Source: Erythrobacter mangrovi
Lineage (GTDB): Bacteria; Pseudomonadota; Alphaproteobacteria; Sphingomonadales; Sphingomonadaceae
DNA length: 64,000 nucleotides
Assembly (NCBI RefSeq): GCF_013260645.1
Contig: NZ_CP053921.1
Coordinates: 1,178,001-1,242,000 of the forward strand
Direction: 5' to 3'
Part shown: positions 25,561 through 34,101 of the stretch, piece after piece
Position numbering within the stretch: position 1 is the stretch's first letter
Layout of the letters: every line of letters starts with the position of its first letter
Notes under the pieces: generated by a model
What the model was told of the DNA's origin: nothing
The model's input: only the letters and a program-made list of their open reading frames with translations
Databases searched by the model: none
Translations under genes and position numbers: made by a program

Positions 25561-26863
25561 GCCCCTCCGCATCGCGCTCGCCGGACTCGGCACCGTCGGC
25601 ATCGGCGTCATCCGTCTGCTCGAAGCGAACCGCGAGGTGGTGGAGCGCCGTGCTGGCCGCGCAATCCAGATCGTCGCGGTCAATGCCCGCGATCGGGCCA
25701 AGGACCGCGGGGTCGACCTCACGCCCTATGCCTGGGTCGATGACATGCAGGCGATGGCGGAGCGCGCCGATGTCGATGTGGTCGTTGAACTGGTAGGCGG
25801 GGCCGATGGGCCGGCGTTGTCGCTGGCTCGGGCTTCGCTCGATGCCGGCAAGGGGCTGGTCACCGCAAACAAGGCGATGGTCGCGCATCACGGCATGGAA
25901 CTGGCCGAGCTGGCCGCGATCAAGGGTGCACCCTTCGCTTTCGAGGCCGCGGTGGCGGGCGGGATTCCGGTGGTCAAAGGCCTGCGCGAAGGCACCGCCG
26001 CCAATGAGCTGACGCGGATTTACGGCATCCTCAACGGAACCTGCAATTACATCCTCTCCGAAATGGAGCGCACCGGCGCCGACTTTGGCACCATGCTCGC
26101 CGCCGCCCAGGACAAGGGCTATGCCGAGGCCGACCCGTCCTTCGATATCGAAGGCGTCGATGCCGCGCACAAGCTCGCGATCCTGGCCGCCATCGGCTTT
26201 GGCACGCGAATCGATTTCGACGCCGTGCGCACGACCGGAATTACCGAAGTTCGTGCAACCGACATCGCCCAGGCCGACGCGCTGGGCTATGTCGTGCGCT
26301 TGGTCGGCGTAGCCACCCTTGCCAAGCGCGACGATGGGACGGCGCAGCTCTTGCAGCGCGTGCAGCCATGCCTGGTGCCGTTCCGCCACCCGCTCGCCGC
26401 GGTCACCGGCCCGACCAATGCCGTTGTCGCCGAAGGCGATTTCGCGGGGCGCCTGTTGTTCCAGGGCGCTGGTGCGGGCGATCGACCCACCGCCAGCGCG
26501 GTGGTTGCCGACCTGATCGATATTGCCCGCGGACAGGCGGGCGCTCCCTTCTCGGTCCCGGTCGCGCAGCTCGAAAGCTGTGCGGCGGGCGACCCGGGCG
26601 AGCGCGTGGGCCGCGACTATATCCGCTTTACCGTGGCCGACCGGCCCGGCGTGCTGGCGGAAATCACCGCGGCGATGCGCGATGCGGGGGTTTCGATCGA
26701 GAGTCTGATCCAGCGTGGTCGCGACCACGAGGGGGGCGAAGTGCAGGTGGCGATGGTGACGCACGAAGGGCCCGAGAGCAGCGTTACGCAGGCGCTGGCC
26801 CTGCTCGAAGGTTCGCCTAGCCTGACGGCTCCGCCGCTGGTGATGCCGATCCTGCGGGACTGA
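25553..26863 (+). CDS. hom: Homoserine dehydrogenase
   Basis: 436 residues from ATG 25553, which has GGAGGAAG upstream. N-terminal NAD(P) domain ALAGLGTVGIGVIRLLE, the catalytic domain with VTANKAMVAHHG and GILNGTCNYILSEM plus the downstream ADPSFDIEGVDAAHKL, and a C-terminal ACT domain (about 345-430: RFTVADRPGVLAEITAAM) for feedback control, usually by threonine. Reduces aspartate semialdehyde to homoserine for Thr and Met. Its 3' end overlaps the opposite-strand hypothetical by 47 bases. Confidence 0.96.
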   Translation: MAEPLRIALAGLGTVGIGVIRLLEANREVVERRAGRAIQIVAVNARDRAKDRGVDLTPYAWVDDMQAMAERADVDVVVELVGGADGPALSLARASLDAGKGLVTANKAMVAHHGMELAELAAIKGAPFAFEAAVAGGIPVVKGLREGTAANELTRIYGILNGTCNYILSEMERTGADFGTMLAAAQDKGYAEADPSFDIEGVDAAHKLAILAAIGFGTRIDFDAVRTTGITEVRATDIAQADALGYVVRLVGVATLAKRDDGTAQLLQRVQPCLVPFRHPLAAVTGPTNAVVAEGDFAGRLLFQGAGAGDRPTASAVVADLIDIARGQAGAPFSVPVAQLESCAAGDPGERVGRDYIRFTVADRPGVLAEITAAMRDAGVSIESLIQRGRDHEGGEVQVAMVTHEGPESSVTQALALLEGSPSLTAPPLVMPILRD

Positions 26864-27428
26864 CCTCTGCTTGGTCGTCGACAGGCGGCAGGCCCAGTTG
26901 CTCAGCTCGCGCCGCGCGTTCCGCTGCGGCAGTAGCAGCCTCGCGGCCCAAAGGCGGCAATCCACGTGAAATCCGGTCTGCGTCCGATCCCGGCGGGGCG
27001 TCGGGCAGCGTGGAGAAATCGATGATATAGGCGGGCGGTGGCGGGCAAGGATTCAAGCCGATGCCGCACAGGCCGCCGACGGTCGCTGGGCCCTGGAAGA
27101 TGCCGGGCCCGTCGACATTGGGCGTGCGCAGGTCGCCTTCGTTCATCGTTTCCCGGGCATAGCGGCTCTGCGCTCCTTCCTTGTCATATCCGTAGCGCGA
27201 ACCGTCCGACCGCCTGCGGCAGACGATGATTTCACCGGATATCGATGCGGCTTCCTGCTCCGCGCTGCAATCCTCGAGCGGCGCATCCGCTTCGGGCGGC
27301 AAGAGCAAGTCGATGCGGTCTGGGGGCGTGCCTTGCTGGGACTCCTGCTCGACCTGGGCTACCGCCGCACCCGCAAGGGACAGGACGACCCAGGGCACGA
27401 TCCGCAGCAGTCGTCTCGACAATGCCAT
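26817..27428 (-). CDS. Exported protein of unknown function
   Basis: 203 residues. Signal peptide (IVPWVVLSLAGAAVA) then a mature part with CSAEQEAASISGEIIVCRRR, a Cys-spaced motif common to many small exported hypotheticals of Sphingomonadales that share the I-V-V-C-R pattern. A later CGIGLNPCPPPP adds two cysteines; the rest is Pro/Ala rich and probably disordered. The stop lies 47 bases inside hom on the other strand. Function unknown. Confidence 0.78.
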   Translation of the reverse strand: MALSRRLLRIVPWVVLSLAGAAVAQVEQESQQGTPPDRIDLLLPPEADAPLEDCSAEQEAASISGEIIVCRRRSDGSRYGYDKEGAQSRYARETMNEGDLRTPNVDGPGIFQGPATVGGLCGIGLNPCPPPPAYIIDFSTLPDAPPGSDADRISRGLPPLGREAATAAAERAARAEQLGLPPVDDQAEVSPAGSASPAAEPSG

Positions 27429-27518
27429 TTCCCCTGTCTATCGGCCCGCTGCATACGAATTCGCGCCGGGGCACCCGCTTTACCGGATCTGCTACACCGT
27501 TGAAGGACTTAACCGCTT

Positions 27519-28493
27519 ATGAACTCGCCTGCCGACAATCCGCTCGATCGGGTCTTGGTGCTTGAGATGGTTCGTGTTACCGAAGCCGCTGCGGTGGCGG
27601 CGTCGAAACTCATCGGCCGCGGTGACGAAAAGGCGGCCGATGCCGCCGCGGTCGAAGCCATGCGCAAGGCCTTCGACACGCTCTATATGGATGGCACGGT
27701 GGTGATCGGCGAGGGTGAGCGCGATGAGGCGCCGATGCTGTTCATCGGCGAAAAGGTTGGCGGCGCACCGGGCAAGGGTCCGAAGATCGACATCGCACTC
27801 GACCCGCTCGAAGGCACCACGATTACCGCCAAGGCAGGCCCGAATGCGCTGGCGGTGCTGGCCGCTGCGGAAGAAGGCTGCCTGCTCAATGCGCCCGATG
27901 TCTATATGGACAAGCTGGCGGTCGGGCCGGGCTATCCCGACGGGATCATCGACTTGGCCAAGTCGCCCACTGAAAACGTCAAGGCGGTGGCGGCCGCCAA
28001 AGGCGTCGAACCGTCGGACATCATCGTCTGTGTGCTCGACCGGCCGCGCCATGCCGACCTCATCGCAGAACTGCGCGGGCTCGGCTGCGGCGTGGTGCTG
28101 ATCGGCGATGGCGACGTCGCCGGAGTGATTGCGGTGACCGACGAGGACACCACGATCGACATGTACATGGGCCAGGGTGGTGCGCCCGAAGGTGTGCTCG
28201 CCGCAGCTGCGCTGCGCTGTGTCGGCGGCCAGTTCAACGGGCGGCTGGTGTTCCGCAACGAAAACGAGAAGGCCCGCGCGCGCAAATGGGGCATCACCGA
28301 TTTCGACCGCATCTACACGCGCGACGATCTGGTGAAGGGCGATTGCATCTTCGCTGCGACGGGGGTCACCTCGGGCTCGCTGCTCGACGGGGTGAAGTAC
28401 CTGCGCGACGGACGCATGACGACCGAAAGCGTGGTGATGCGCGCATCCAGCGGCACAGTTCGTTGGATTAGGGGCGAACACCGCCCAAAGTGA
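27519..28493 (+). CDS. glpX: Class II fructose-1,6-bisphosphatase
   Basis: 324 residues. The Li+-sensitive phosphatase fold of GlpX is shown by VIGEGERDEAPMLFIGE (metal ligands), the DPLEGTT metal/phosphate motif, and GDGDVAGVI. Hydrolyses fructose-1,6-bisphosphate in gluconeogenesis. The ribosome site GAAGGA precedes ATG 27519. It is followed by a weak GC hairpin (28503-28518) and then prs. Confidence 0.96.
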   Translation: MNSPADNPLDRVLVLEMVRVTEAAAVAASKLIGRGDEKAADAAAVEAMRKAFDTLYMDGTVVIGEGERDEAPMLFIGEKVGGAPGKGPKIDIALDPLEGTTITAKAGPNALAVLAAAEEGCLLNAPDVYMDKLAVGPGYPDGIIDLAKSPTENVKAVAAAKGVEPSDIIVCVLDRPRHADLIAELRGLGCGVVLIGDGDVAGVIAVTDEDTTIDMYMGQGGAPEGVLAAAALRCVGGQFNGRLVFRNENEKARARKWGITDFDRIYTRDDLVKGDCIFAATGVTSGSLLDGVKYLRDGRMTTESVVMRASSGTVRWIRGEHRPK

Positions 28494-28502
28494 CCGGGGA
28501 GT

Positions 28503-28518
28503 GGGGGGAATCACCCCC
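28503..28518 (+). terminator. Weak hairpin after glpX
   Basis: GGGGG/CCCCC arms around AATCA with only TT following, 10 bases after the glpX stop. It may act as a terminator but lacks a proper U-run, so read-through into prs is possible. Confidence 0.35.
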
Positions 28519-28585
28519 TTCGCATGTTGCGTTTCCGTGACTCTCGGCTAGGCGGGGCGCACAGTCGCTCACGGGGATTCGCTGC

Positions 28586-29521
28586 ATGAAGATCATGGCC
28601 GCCAACTCGAACCTGCCGCTCGCTCGGGCAATCGCCGGTTATCTCGAGCTGCCGCTGGTGGATGCCCAGGTGCGCCGCTTCGCCGATGAGGAAATCTTCG
28701 TCGAGATCCACGAGAACGTGCGCGGCGAGGATGTCTTCGTGGTCCAGTCGACCAGCTATCCGGCCAACGACAATCTCATGGAGCTGCTGATCTGCATCGA
28801 TGCGCTGCGCCGCGCATCGGCCAAGCGGATCACCGCCGTGGTACCCTATTTCGGCTATGCCCGGCAGGATCGCAAGCCCGGCCCGCGCACGCCGATCTCG
28901 GCCAAGCTGGTTGCCAATCTGATCACCGAGGCCGGGGCCGATCGCGTGCTCGCGGTCGATCTGCACGCCGGGCAGATCCAGGGTTTCTTCGACATCCCGA
29001 CCGACAATCTGTTCGCGGCGCCGGTGATGGCCGCCGATATCCAGGCGCGCTACGGCGATCAGGCATTGATGGTGGTTTCGCCCGACGTGGGCGGCGTGGT
29101 TCGTGCCCGTGCGCTGGCCAAGCGGCTGGACAACGCCCCGCTGGCGATCGTCGACAAGCGCCGCGACCGGCCAGGTGAATCCGAGGTGATGAATATCATC
29201 GGCGATGTGAAGGGCCGTCACTGTATCCTGATCGATGACATCATCGATTCGGGCGGCACACTGTGCAACGCCGCGCAGGCGCTGCTCGACGAAGGTGCCA
29301 GCTCGGTCGCCGCCTATATCACCCATGGCGTGCTGTCGGGCGGTGCCGTGGCACGCGTCGATGGGTCGGCGCTCAGGGAACTGGTCATCACCGATACCAT
29401 CCGCGCCACCGACGCTGCGCAGGATTCGGAAAAGATTCGCATCCTCACCATCGCCCCGCTGATCGGCGAGGCGGTACGCCGCATCGCCGACGAAAGCTCG
29501 GTCAGCTCGTTGTTCGATTGA
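28586..29521 (+). CDS. prs: Ribose-phosphate pyrophosphokinase
   Basis: 311 residues, typical length. Makes PRPP from ribose-5-phosphate and ATP. Visible are [20 protein letters not shown] (flexible ATP loop), [15 protein letters not shown] (regulatory/flag region), and the PRPP loop [18 protein letters not shown]. The N-terminus [12 protein letters not shown] is a mild variant of the usual K-L-F-x-G-N. Convergent with the AraC gene, only 3 bases apart. Confidence 0.97.
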   Translation: MKIMAANSNLPLARAIAGYLELPLVDAQVRRFADEEIFVEIHENVRGEDVFVVQSTSYPANDNLMELLICIDALRRASAKRITAVVPYFGYARQDRKPGPRTPISAKLVANLITEAGADRVLAVDLHAGQIQGFFDIPTDNLFAAPVMAADIQARYGDQALMVVSPDVGGVVRARALAKRLDNAPLAIVDKRRDRPGESEVMNIIGDVKGRHCILIDDIIDSGGTLCNAAQALLDEGASSVAAYITHGVLSGGAVARVDGSALRELVITDTIRATDAAQDSEKIRILTIAPLIGEAVRRIADESSVSSLFD

Positions 29522-29524
29522 GAG

Positions 29525-30619
29525 TCAGTCGCGCGGTTCGGCTTCCGGATCGCGCCAGGGCTCGATCGTGTCCGGCGGCAACATGGCCAGCGCCTGCACC
29601 CTGTGTGCCTGGCGCACCTCGAGGTTGAGCCGCAGCAGGGGATGCTGCTCCGACTGCAACTGTCCCGGCGTGCAGTCGAAGAAATGACGGATTTCGCGAA
29701 TCTGGTGTGACTGGTCGAAATAGCGCAGGCGCAGTGCCGCCTCTTCTTCCTCCATTGCCACGCCCAGTAAGGCCGAGGCCAGGTCGAGCGCTCGCGCCCG
29801 CCTCCGGACCTGGCGCGGGCTCATGCCGAAATCGCGCAAAACCGTTCGCTCCAATGTGCGTGGGGCGACATTATGCCGGTCGGCAAATTCGCGCAGCTTG
29901 AACGACGGATTGGCAAGTAGCTGCCGCTCGAATGCCATGGACAGGGGATCGGGGTGACGTGTGGCGTGCTTGATGAGGAACCGGCGTAGTTCTTCCTCGA
30001 AGGTGGCAAGCCATTCGTGCGGCTGTCCGTTCGGGTCGAAGCGCGAGCTCAGGTGGCCATGGCCGACCATGGCGTCGAAATCGAGGATCCGATCCAACAC
30101 CTCGGCCTGCGGCGGATTGCCCAGCACCGTGGCGGCTCCCGCCGCGAGGTGCACGGTAATAACCTTGAAGTTGCCCTCCGCCGTGATGGGCAGGATGCGC
30201 GATTGCGGCCCGAAATAGAGTGATATCCCCGCTTCGCCCGGTTCGAATACCTTCAGGCCATCGCGGGTCTGTGCGGTCCATCGTCCACCGAACATGATGC
30301 GTAGGCAGGTGTTGTCATTGAGCATGCCGCAGGAAATCTGCACGCCCTCGGGCAGTTCACCATGGGTCGCGCTGAACCAGGTGAACCACGGCGCGACGTC
30401 GCTTGCGGGTGGATGGTTGAAGGCAAGCGGCTGCCCATCGCGCGTGCGACCCGTGTGCGACGTCAACGTCGCGGGCTCCTGGCCTTCCCCTGTTGTCAAC
30501 GCGCCATTGCTCCCCGAGGGCACGAACCATCCAACTTGTTCATACCAACCCGCAAGGCTTGCGCCAGTTCCCAACAGCAAAAGACCATGGCCAGCATGCC
30601 GCCGCGCTGGTAGCGGCAT
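29525..30619 (-). CDS. AraC-family transcriptional regulator (DUF6597-like sensor)
   Basis: Up to 364 residues if ATG 30619 is used; the conserved sensor domain begins near FNHPPASDVAPWFTWF, so a later GTG or TTG start is possible and the exact N-terminus is uncertain. The C-terminal DNA-binding domain has the AraC double HTH: LREFADRHNVAPRTLERTV followed by RYFDQSHQIREIRHFF. It is a divergent member of the same type as the three tandem regulators at 34-37 kb. ATG 30619 would lie 3 bases from the divergent hisN-like start, leaving no room for a separate promoter. Ligand and target unknown. Confidence 0.85.
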   Translation of the reverse strand: MPLPARRHAGHGLLLLGTGASLAGWYEQVGWFVPSGSNGALTTGEGQEPATLTSHTGRTRDGQPLAFNHPPASDVAPWFTWFSATHGELPEGVQISCGMLNDNTCLRIMFGGRWTAQTRDGLKVFEPGEAGISLYFGPQSRILPITAEGNFKVITVHLAAGAATVLGNPPQAEVLDRILDFDAMVGHGHLSSRFDPNGQPHEWLATFEEELRRFLIKHATRHPDPLSMAFERQLLANPSFKLREFADRHNVAPRTLERTVLRDFGMSPRQVRRRARALDLASALLGVAMEEEEAALRLRYFDQSHQIREIRHFFDCTPGQLQSEQHPLLRLNLEVRQAHRVQALAMLPPDTIEPWRDPEAEPRD

Positions 30620-30622
30620 GGC

Positions 30623-31408
30623 ATGAGTATTTCGAACGATATTGCCCTTGCCAACCGGCTTGCCGATGTGGCCGGTGCCGCGATCCGTCCGCTGTTTCGT
30701 GGTGACTGGCAGGCCGAGCAAAAGGAAGACAACACCGCCGTCACTATTGCTGATCGCGCCGCAGAAGAAGCTATGCGCGCGATCCTCGACAGCGAACGCG
30801 CTGCCGACGGAATCATTGGCGAGGAATATGGCAGCGTACGCGAGGGCGCGGCCCGGCAATGGGTGCTCGACCCGATCGACGGGACGCAGAGCTTCGTTGC
30901 CGGTCGCCCCATATTCGGAACGCTGATCGCACTGCTGCAAGATGGCTGGCCGGTGCTCGGCGTGATCGACCAGCCGATCCTGGGCGAACGCTGGATCGGT
31001 GCGCTGGGAGAAGGGACCACCTTCAATGGCAGGCCGGTACGCACCCGTGCCTGTAGCGCCCTTGAAGGCGCCTCGGTCGCCACCACCAGCCCGCATTGTT
31101 TCGCCGAAGCCGAGGTAGACGCCTATCTGCGGGTCGTGGCCAAGGCCTATCCCCGGCGTCCGTTCCCGGTCTACGGCGGCGATTGCTACAACTATGCGCT
31201 GCTGGCGAGCGGGCATCTCGACCTGGTGATCGAAAGCGGTCTCAAGCTGCACGACTATGCGGCGTTGGTCCCGGTGGTCGAGGGCGCGGGCGGAATGATG
31301 AGCGACTGGCAGGGGCACCCCCTTGATGCCGGCAGTGACGGCAGCGTGCTGGCGCTGGGCGATCCCGCGCGGCTTGAGGATGTGCTCGAGGCGATGGCCG
31401 GCGCATGA
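30623..31408 (+). CDS. Inositol-monophosphatase-family phosphatase (HisN/histidinol-phosphatase type)
   Basis: 261 residues. Metal ligands in GEEYG, WVLDPIDGTQSFVAG, and the C-terminal GLKLHDYAALVPVVEGAGG. The motif pattern matches the HisN subgroup that dephosphorylates histidinol phosphate in actinobacteria and some alphaproteobacteria. No other his gene is in the window, so a general inositol or nucleotide phosphatase role is possible. The following SDR overlaps it by ATGA. Confidence 0.85.
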   Translation: MSISNDIALANRLADVAGAAIRPLFRGDWQAEQKEDNTAVTIADRAAEEAMRAILDSERAADGIIGEEYGSVREGAARQWVLDPIDGTQSFVAGRPIFGTLIALLQDGWPVLGVIDQPILGERWIGALGEGTTFNGRPVRTRACSALEGASVATTSPHCFAEAEVDAYLRVVAKAYPRRPFPVYGGDCYNYALLASGHLDLVIESGLKLHDYAALVPVVEGAGGMMSDWQGHPLDAGSDGSVLALGDPARLEDVLEAMAGA

Positions 31409-32148
31409 GCCTGCCGCTCGCCGGTCGGGTTGCGCTGGTCACCGGGGCCGCGCGGGGGCTCGGGCTGGCGATTGCCCAGAGGCTTGCAGCCGATGGCGCG
31501 ACTGTCTGGCTCAACGGCCGAAACAAGGCGGCGCTCCAGGCAGCAGCGGACGCGATCGACGGCGATACGCGGGTGCTGGCCTTCGACATCGGCGACGATG
31601 GCGCGAGCGAAGCTGGTTTCACGCGGATCGCGGAGGAGACGGGGCTCGATATCCTCGTCAACAATGCCGGCAATCGCGACCGCAGGCCGCTGGCGGAAAT
31701 GGATCGCGCGGCGATGCGTGCCATGCTTGAGGTCAATCTGGTCGCCCCTTTCGACCTCGCGCGCCGCGCGGCGGTGCTGATGCGCGATCGGGGCTACGGC
31801 CGCATCGTCAACATCACCTCCATCGCTGCCGAGATCGCGCGCGGCGACGTCGCTTATACTGCCTCCAAGGGCGGACTGGCGGCGCTGACCCGCGCCCTGG
31901 CCGCGGAACTGGGGCCACACGGGATTACCGTGAATTCGGTTTCGCCCGGCTACTTCGCTACCGAAGCCAATGCCGCAATGGTCGCCGATGCGACGATTGC
32001 GGATCATCTTTTGCGGCGCACTTCGCTGGGTCGTTGGGGCAATCCCGAGGAAGTTGCCGGCGCGGTTGCCTTCCTCGCTTCGCCCGATGCGTCCTATATC
32101 ACCGGCCATTCGCTCAGCGTCGATGGCGGCTACCTCGCACACTTCTGA
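31405..32148 (+). CDS. Classical SDR oxidoreductase (FabG-like)
   Basis: 247 residues. N-terminal Rossmann motif VTGAARGLGLA, NNAGNRD, catalytic YTASKGG, and the C-terminal YITGHSLSVDGGYL as in 3-oxoacyl-ACP reductase/glucose dehydrogenase type SDRs. Specificity unknown. Coupled to the phosphatase by ATGA. Convergent with the ABC membrane protein with a 7-base gap. Confidence 0.92.
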   Translation: MSLPLAGRVALVTGAARGLGLAIAQRLAADGATVWLNGRNKAALQAAADAIDGDTRVLAFDIGDDGASEAGFTRIAEETGLDILVNNAGNRDRRPLAEMDRAAMRAMLEVNLVAPFDLARRAAVLMRDRGYGRIVNITSIAAEIARGDVAYTASKGGLAALTRALAAELGPHGITVNSVSPGYFATEANAAMVADATIADHLLRRTSLGRWGNPEEVAGAVAFLASPDASYITGHSLSVDGGYLAHF

Positions 32149-32155
32149 GTACGTC

Positions 32156-33070
32156 TTATAGCTGCGCCCAACTGGCCGCTAGTCGCCGTTTGATGTCGGC
32201 CAGTCTCGCGATCTTTTGGATTAGCTCAGGTACGCGATCAAGCTCCGCAATTATGCGCAGCAAGTATGAGACCCCGGCGAAAATACTGCCTGCGCTCGCA
32301 TCCGGGAGGCTCGCCAGTCGCGTGATTACTGCGAGCGAGACGACCAAGGTGACGGTTTCTAGCAGACTCCATGATTTTGCCTCGGCATCGCTCAGGCCGA
32401 CGCGGTGGCTTCGGACCCTGCCGAAGTGATGCTGGATTGCAGAATGGCGCCGCAAAGCTAACACGTCGATCTGCCGCTCGTACTGGTTGTTCAGGATTCG
32501 ATTGAGGCGCAGGCTGCGCTTTCCCAGCCAGCGATTTACCACGCCGGCAGGGACCAGGAGGCATAGGACAAGCAGTCCCGAGAGGACATCGTAAGCGAAC
32601 ATCAAGGCTATTGCGCCGAGCAGCGAGATCGAGACAGTGGCGATTGAAGGTATGTCGAACTCATAGAAATCGACCACGTCCTGCGTCATCACAATATGGG
32701 CGGAGGTTCGGCTGAGATCCCCGTCTTCCTCCACATTCCGCTTCGCCAGTCCCGAAGCAACCTCGACATAGATTCCGCTGAACAGTCGAGTGTCGTACAG
32801 CTGACGTAGGGCGGCAACCGCGATATGGGCCAGCCATACTCCCGCAAGCGGCACGAGCGATAAATGGTCTCCGCTCAATAAGCCGTTGATCGCAATACCG
32901 ATTAGCAGTGGGTAGATGAGATCGAATATGTTCTCGATGCCGAGAGCAGTATAGGTCAAACCAATCTGCAGGCGCTTGTCGCGAAACTTTTGCGCAAGCG
33001 ACCGGGCCTCCGCCGAGGACTCATCGAGACTTGAGTGCTCCTGCTCTTCGTATTGGCTCACATGAGACAA
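32156..33070 (-). CDS. ABC six-transmembrane-domain protein without ATPase (ABC_membrane_3 type)
   Basis: 304 residues with about six hydrophobic segments (IGLTYTALGIENIFDLIYPLLIGIAI; LAGVWLAHIAVAAL; then PSIATVSISLLGAIALMF and LLVLCLLVPAGVV; ETVTLVVSLAVITRLA; FAGVSYLLRIIAEL). This is the export-type membrane domain of ABC transporters of the ABC_membrane_3 family, but there is no nucleotide-binding domain in it or in its neighbours. The sequence looks less GC-rich than its neighbours, which suggests acquisition. It may use an unlinked ATPase or have lost transport. Upstream is a 330-base non-coding gap. Confidence 0.75.
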   Translation of the reverse strand: MSHVSQYEEQEHSSLDESSAEARSLAQKFRDKRLQIGLTYTALGIENIFDLIYPLLIGIAINGLLSGDHLSLVPLAGVWLAHIAVAALRQLYDTRLFSGIYVEVASGLAKRNVEEDGDLSRTSAHIVMTQDVVDFYEFDIPSIATVSISLLGAIALMFAYDVLSGLLVLCLLVPAGVVNRWLGKRSLRLNRILNNQYERQIDVLALRRHSAIQHHFGRVRSHRVGLSDAEAKSWSLLETVTLVVSLAVITRLASLPDASAGSIFAGVSYLLRIIAELDRVPELIQKIARLADIKRRLAASWAQL

Positions 33071-33399
33071 GTTCGCGTGGGGTGACTGATCGTTACAATC
33101 GCGGGTCGCTGTTCGCCTTTCCTAGCGCAGGCGGGCACGGCATTGCTGCGGCCATGTCAGGTTGTACCTTCATGCGCCACTTCACAGATCGGTCGAAGCC
33201 GAAGCAAATCCGGCTCATGAACCCTGTTCCATCTGTTCCAGCCTTCAGCCTCCGGGGCCCCGGGCTGAACGAGAGGAGACTTGCATTCCCCCGCGGAATC
33301 GCTAAACGCGCGCCCTTCACCGACACGTGATTCATCCGCCTGCCTGGCTGAAAGGGCTGCCAGGGCCGGTTCGGACGTGTCTCTGACTAGGAGATGAAA
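33071..33399. other. Non-coding region before rpmI
   Basis: 329 bases with no convincing gene. It contains a GC-rich 12-bp palindrome (33252-33263), a weak promoter-like pair TTGCAT (33281) and TAAACG (33303) with 16-base spacing, and a nested hairpin directly before the rpmI ribosome site (33322-33393). It serves both the rpmI-rplT operon and, on the other strand, the ABC membrane gene. Confidence 0.55.
33322..33393 (+). promoter_or_regulatory. Structured 5' leader of rpmI-rplT (candidate L20/L35 autoregulatory site)
   Basis: An outer perfect stem GACACGT (33322-33328) / ACGTGTC (33375-33381) encloses an inner stem CCTGGC (33343-33348) / GCCAGG (33359-33364) with an A/G-rich loop. The Shine-Dalgarno AGGAG (33389-33393) starts 8 bases after the outer stem. 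L20 represses rpmI-rplT in E. coli through leader structures; this nested hairpin is in the right place for a similar role. Inferred from shape only. Confidence 0.45.
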
Positions 33400-33603
33400 A
33401 TGCCCAAGCTGAAGACCAAGAGCGGCGTGAAGAAGCGCTTCAAGCTCACCGCCACTGGCAAGGTCAAGCATGGTGTCGCAGGCAAGCGCCACCGCCTGAT
33501 CAGCCACAACGCCAAGTACATCCGCCAGAACCGCGGCACCACCGTCCTGTCCGAATCGGACTTCAAGGCGGTGAAGAAGTGGGCCCCCTACGGCCTCGAC
33601 TGA
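33400..33603 (+). CDS. rpmI: Ribosomal protein bL35
   Basis: 67 residues starting [19 protein letters not shown] 33400 is preferred over 33394 because AGGAG then has normal spacing. Highly basic, with the L35 core [17 protein letters not shown]. Part of the large ribosomal subunit. Precedes rplT by 29 bases in one operon. infC is not adjacent here. Confidence 0.97.
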   Translation: MPKLKTKSGVKKRFKLTATGKVKHGVAGKRHRLISHNAKYIRQNRGTTVLSESDFKAVKKWAPYGLD

Positions 33604-33632
33604 GCCGGTTTCGAGAACAGGAGTACTAGAGC

Positions 33633-33992
33633 ATGTCCCGTATCAAGCGCGGCACTACCACCCGCCAGAAGCACAAGCGGATTCTCGACCAGGCCAAGGG
33701 CTATCGCGGTCGCCGCAAGAACACCATTCGCATCGCGCGTCAGGCCGTCGAGAAGGCTGGTCAGTATGCCTATCGCGACCGCAAGGTTAAGAAGCGCAAC
33801 TTCCGCGCCCTGTGGATCCAGCGCATCAACGCTGCGGTCCGCGCCGAAGGCCTGACCTATTCGCAGTTCATGCACGGCACCAAGCTGGCCGGCATCGAAC
33901 TCGACCGCAAGGTGATGGCCGATCTCGCCATGAACGAAGGCTCCGCCTTCAAGGCGATCATCGCGCAGGCGAAGGCCGCTCTCCCCGCCTGA
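33633..33992 (+). CDS. rplT: Ribosomal protein bL20
   Basis: 119 residues, standard length: [18 protein letters not shown] and [22 protein letters not shown] are canonical L20. Binds 23S rRNA early in assembly, and in bacteria represses its own operon. Followed by a strong terminator at 34016-34044. Confidence 0.98.
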   Translation: MSRIKRGTTTRQKHKRILDQAKGYRGRRKNTIRIARQAVEKAGQYAYRDRKVKKRNFRALWIQRINAAVRAEGLTYSQFMHGTKLAGIELDRKVMADLAMNEGSAFKAIIAQAKAALPA

Positions 33993-34015
33993 GCGGACTG
34001 AGCAACCGGAACGTG

Positions 34016-34044
34016 AAGGGCGTCCCGTTCAGGGGCGCCCTTTT
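34016..34044 (+). terminator. Terminator after rplT
   Basis: AAGGGCGTCCC pairs with GGGGCGCCCTT (11 bp including one G-U) and is followed by TTTT. It ends rpmI-rplT before the AraC array. Confidence 0.9.
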
Positions 34045-34101
34045 CCGTATGCTTGTCGCGAATGTACAAGCCGCTACTATGCACCCTTAGGAGGTCATGC
34101 G

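Noticed and set aside
33031..33330. 99-residue plus-strand frame before rpmI
   Set aside because: No coding character, and it crosses the regulatory gap.
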